Positions 14,076-14,077 of a stretch of DNA of 14,077 nucleotides are shown here, in pieces. Positions within the stretch are counted from its first letter, which is position 1. Every line of letters starts with the position of its first letter. The position numbers and the translations under genes were made by a program. The DNA is from Chloroflexota bacterium (lineage in GTDB: Bacteria > Chloroflexota > Anaerolineae > UBA7937). The notes under the pieces are model-generated. The model worked only from the letters and a program-made list of their open reading frames with translations. It was not told the DNA's origin and ran no database searches. Where the stretch lies: NCBI GenBank assembly GCA_003453555.1, contig DMLA01000202.1:1-14077 (forward strand). The letters are read 5' to 3'.

Positions 14076-14077
14076 CG

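Noticed and set aside
1..14077. CRISPR arrays, transposons, prophage or integration sites
   Set aside because: No regularly spaced repeats, transposase or integrase motifs, or tRNA-adjacent attachment repeats were found on either strand.

Overview
The window is bacterial chromosome, above 50% G+C by eye, with heavy use of AGG/AGA arginine and ATA isoleucine codons. That codon pattern is often seen in thermophiles, so a thermophilic or deep-branching bacterium (for example Chloroflexota-like) is possible, but nothing here fixes the taxon. Genes are packed tightly, with stop/start overlaps or gaps of 1-4 bases within operons. GTG and TTG starts are common. I see no rRNA, tRNA, CRISPR array, insertion sequence or phage gene.

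Layout. (1) Bases 1-1722, plus strand: the tail of a probable hotdog thioesterase, then fpg/mutM (8-oxoguanine DNA glycosylase), a small zincin metallopeptidase and a YbgC/FadM-type acyl-CoA thioesterase, all abutting or overlapping. (2) Bases 1719-5086, minus strand: a three-gene operon of tldD (HExxxH metalloprotease), a small nucleotidyltransferase broken by one extra G in a G7 run, and tldE/pmbA. The last gene meets the thioesterase tail to tail, and the two stop codons share bases. (3) Bases 5087-5510: a textbook sigma-70 promoter drives a small FmdB-type zinc-ribbon gene. Two hairpins follow, then a second good promoter whose predicted start lies almost exactly on the ATG of tgt, suggesting a leaderless mRNA. 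(4) Bases 5511-8344, plus strand: operon of tgt (tRNA-guanine transglycosylase, queuosine pathway), uppP (undecaprenyl-diphosphatase) and a phosphate-binding-type lipoprotein, closed by a candidate terminator near 8421-8464. (5) Bases 8476-13981, minus strand: a five-gene operon of an Fsr-like MFS transporter, a class 3 (Rhizobium-type) asparaginase, a COG1600/QueG-like two-cluster iron-sulfur protein, a family 2 glycoside hydrolase and a small HExxH protein. It is driven by a TTGACA-N17-TATCTT promoter at the right edge.

How the genes may work together. Operons 1 and 4 are mostly housekeeping (DNA repair, thioester hydrolysis, tRNA modification, lipid-carrier recycling). The phosphate-binding lipoprotein beside uppP could capture the phosphate UppP releases outside the membrane, but that is inference. 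The two least ordinary pieces are the tldD-nucleotidyltransferase-tldE cassette, a possible peptide-processing module with an unexplained third partner, and the five-gene transporter/asparaginase/Fe-S/glycosidase operon, which looks like uptake and breakdown of an amino-acid- or glycan-containing compound.
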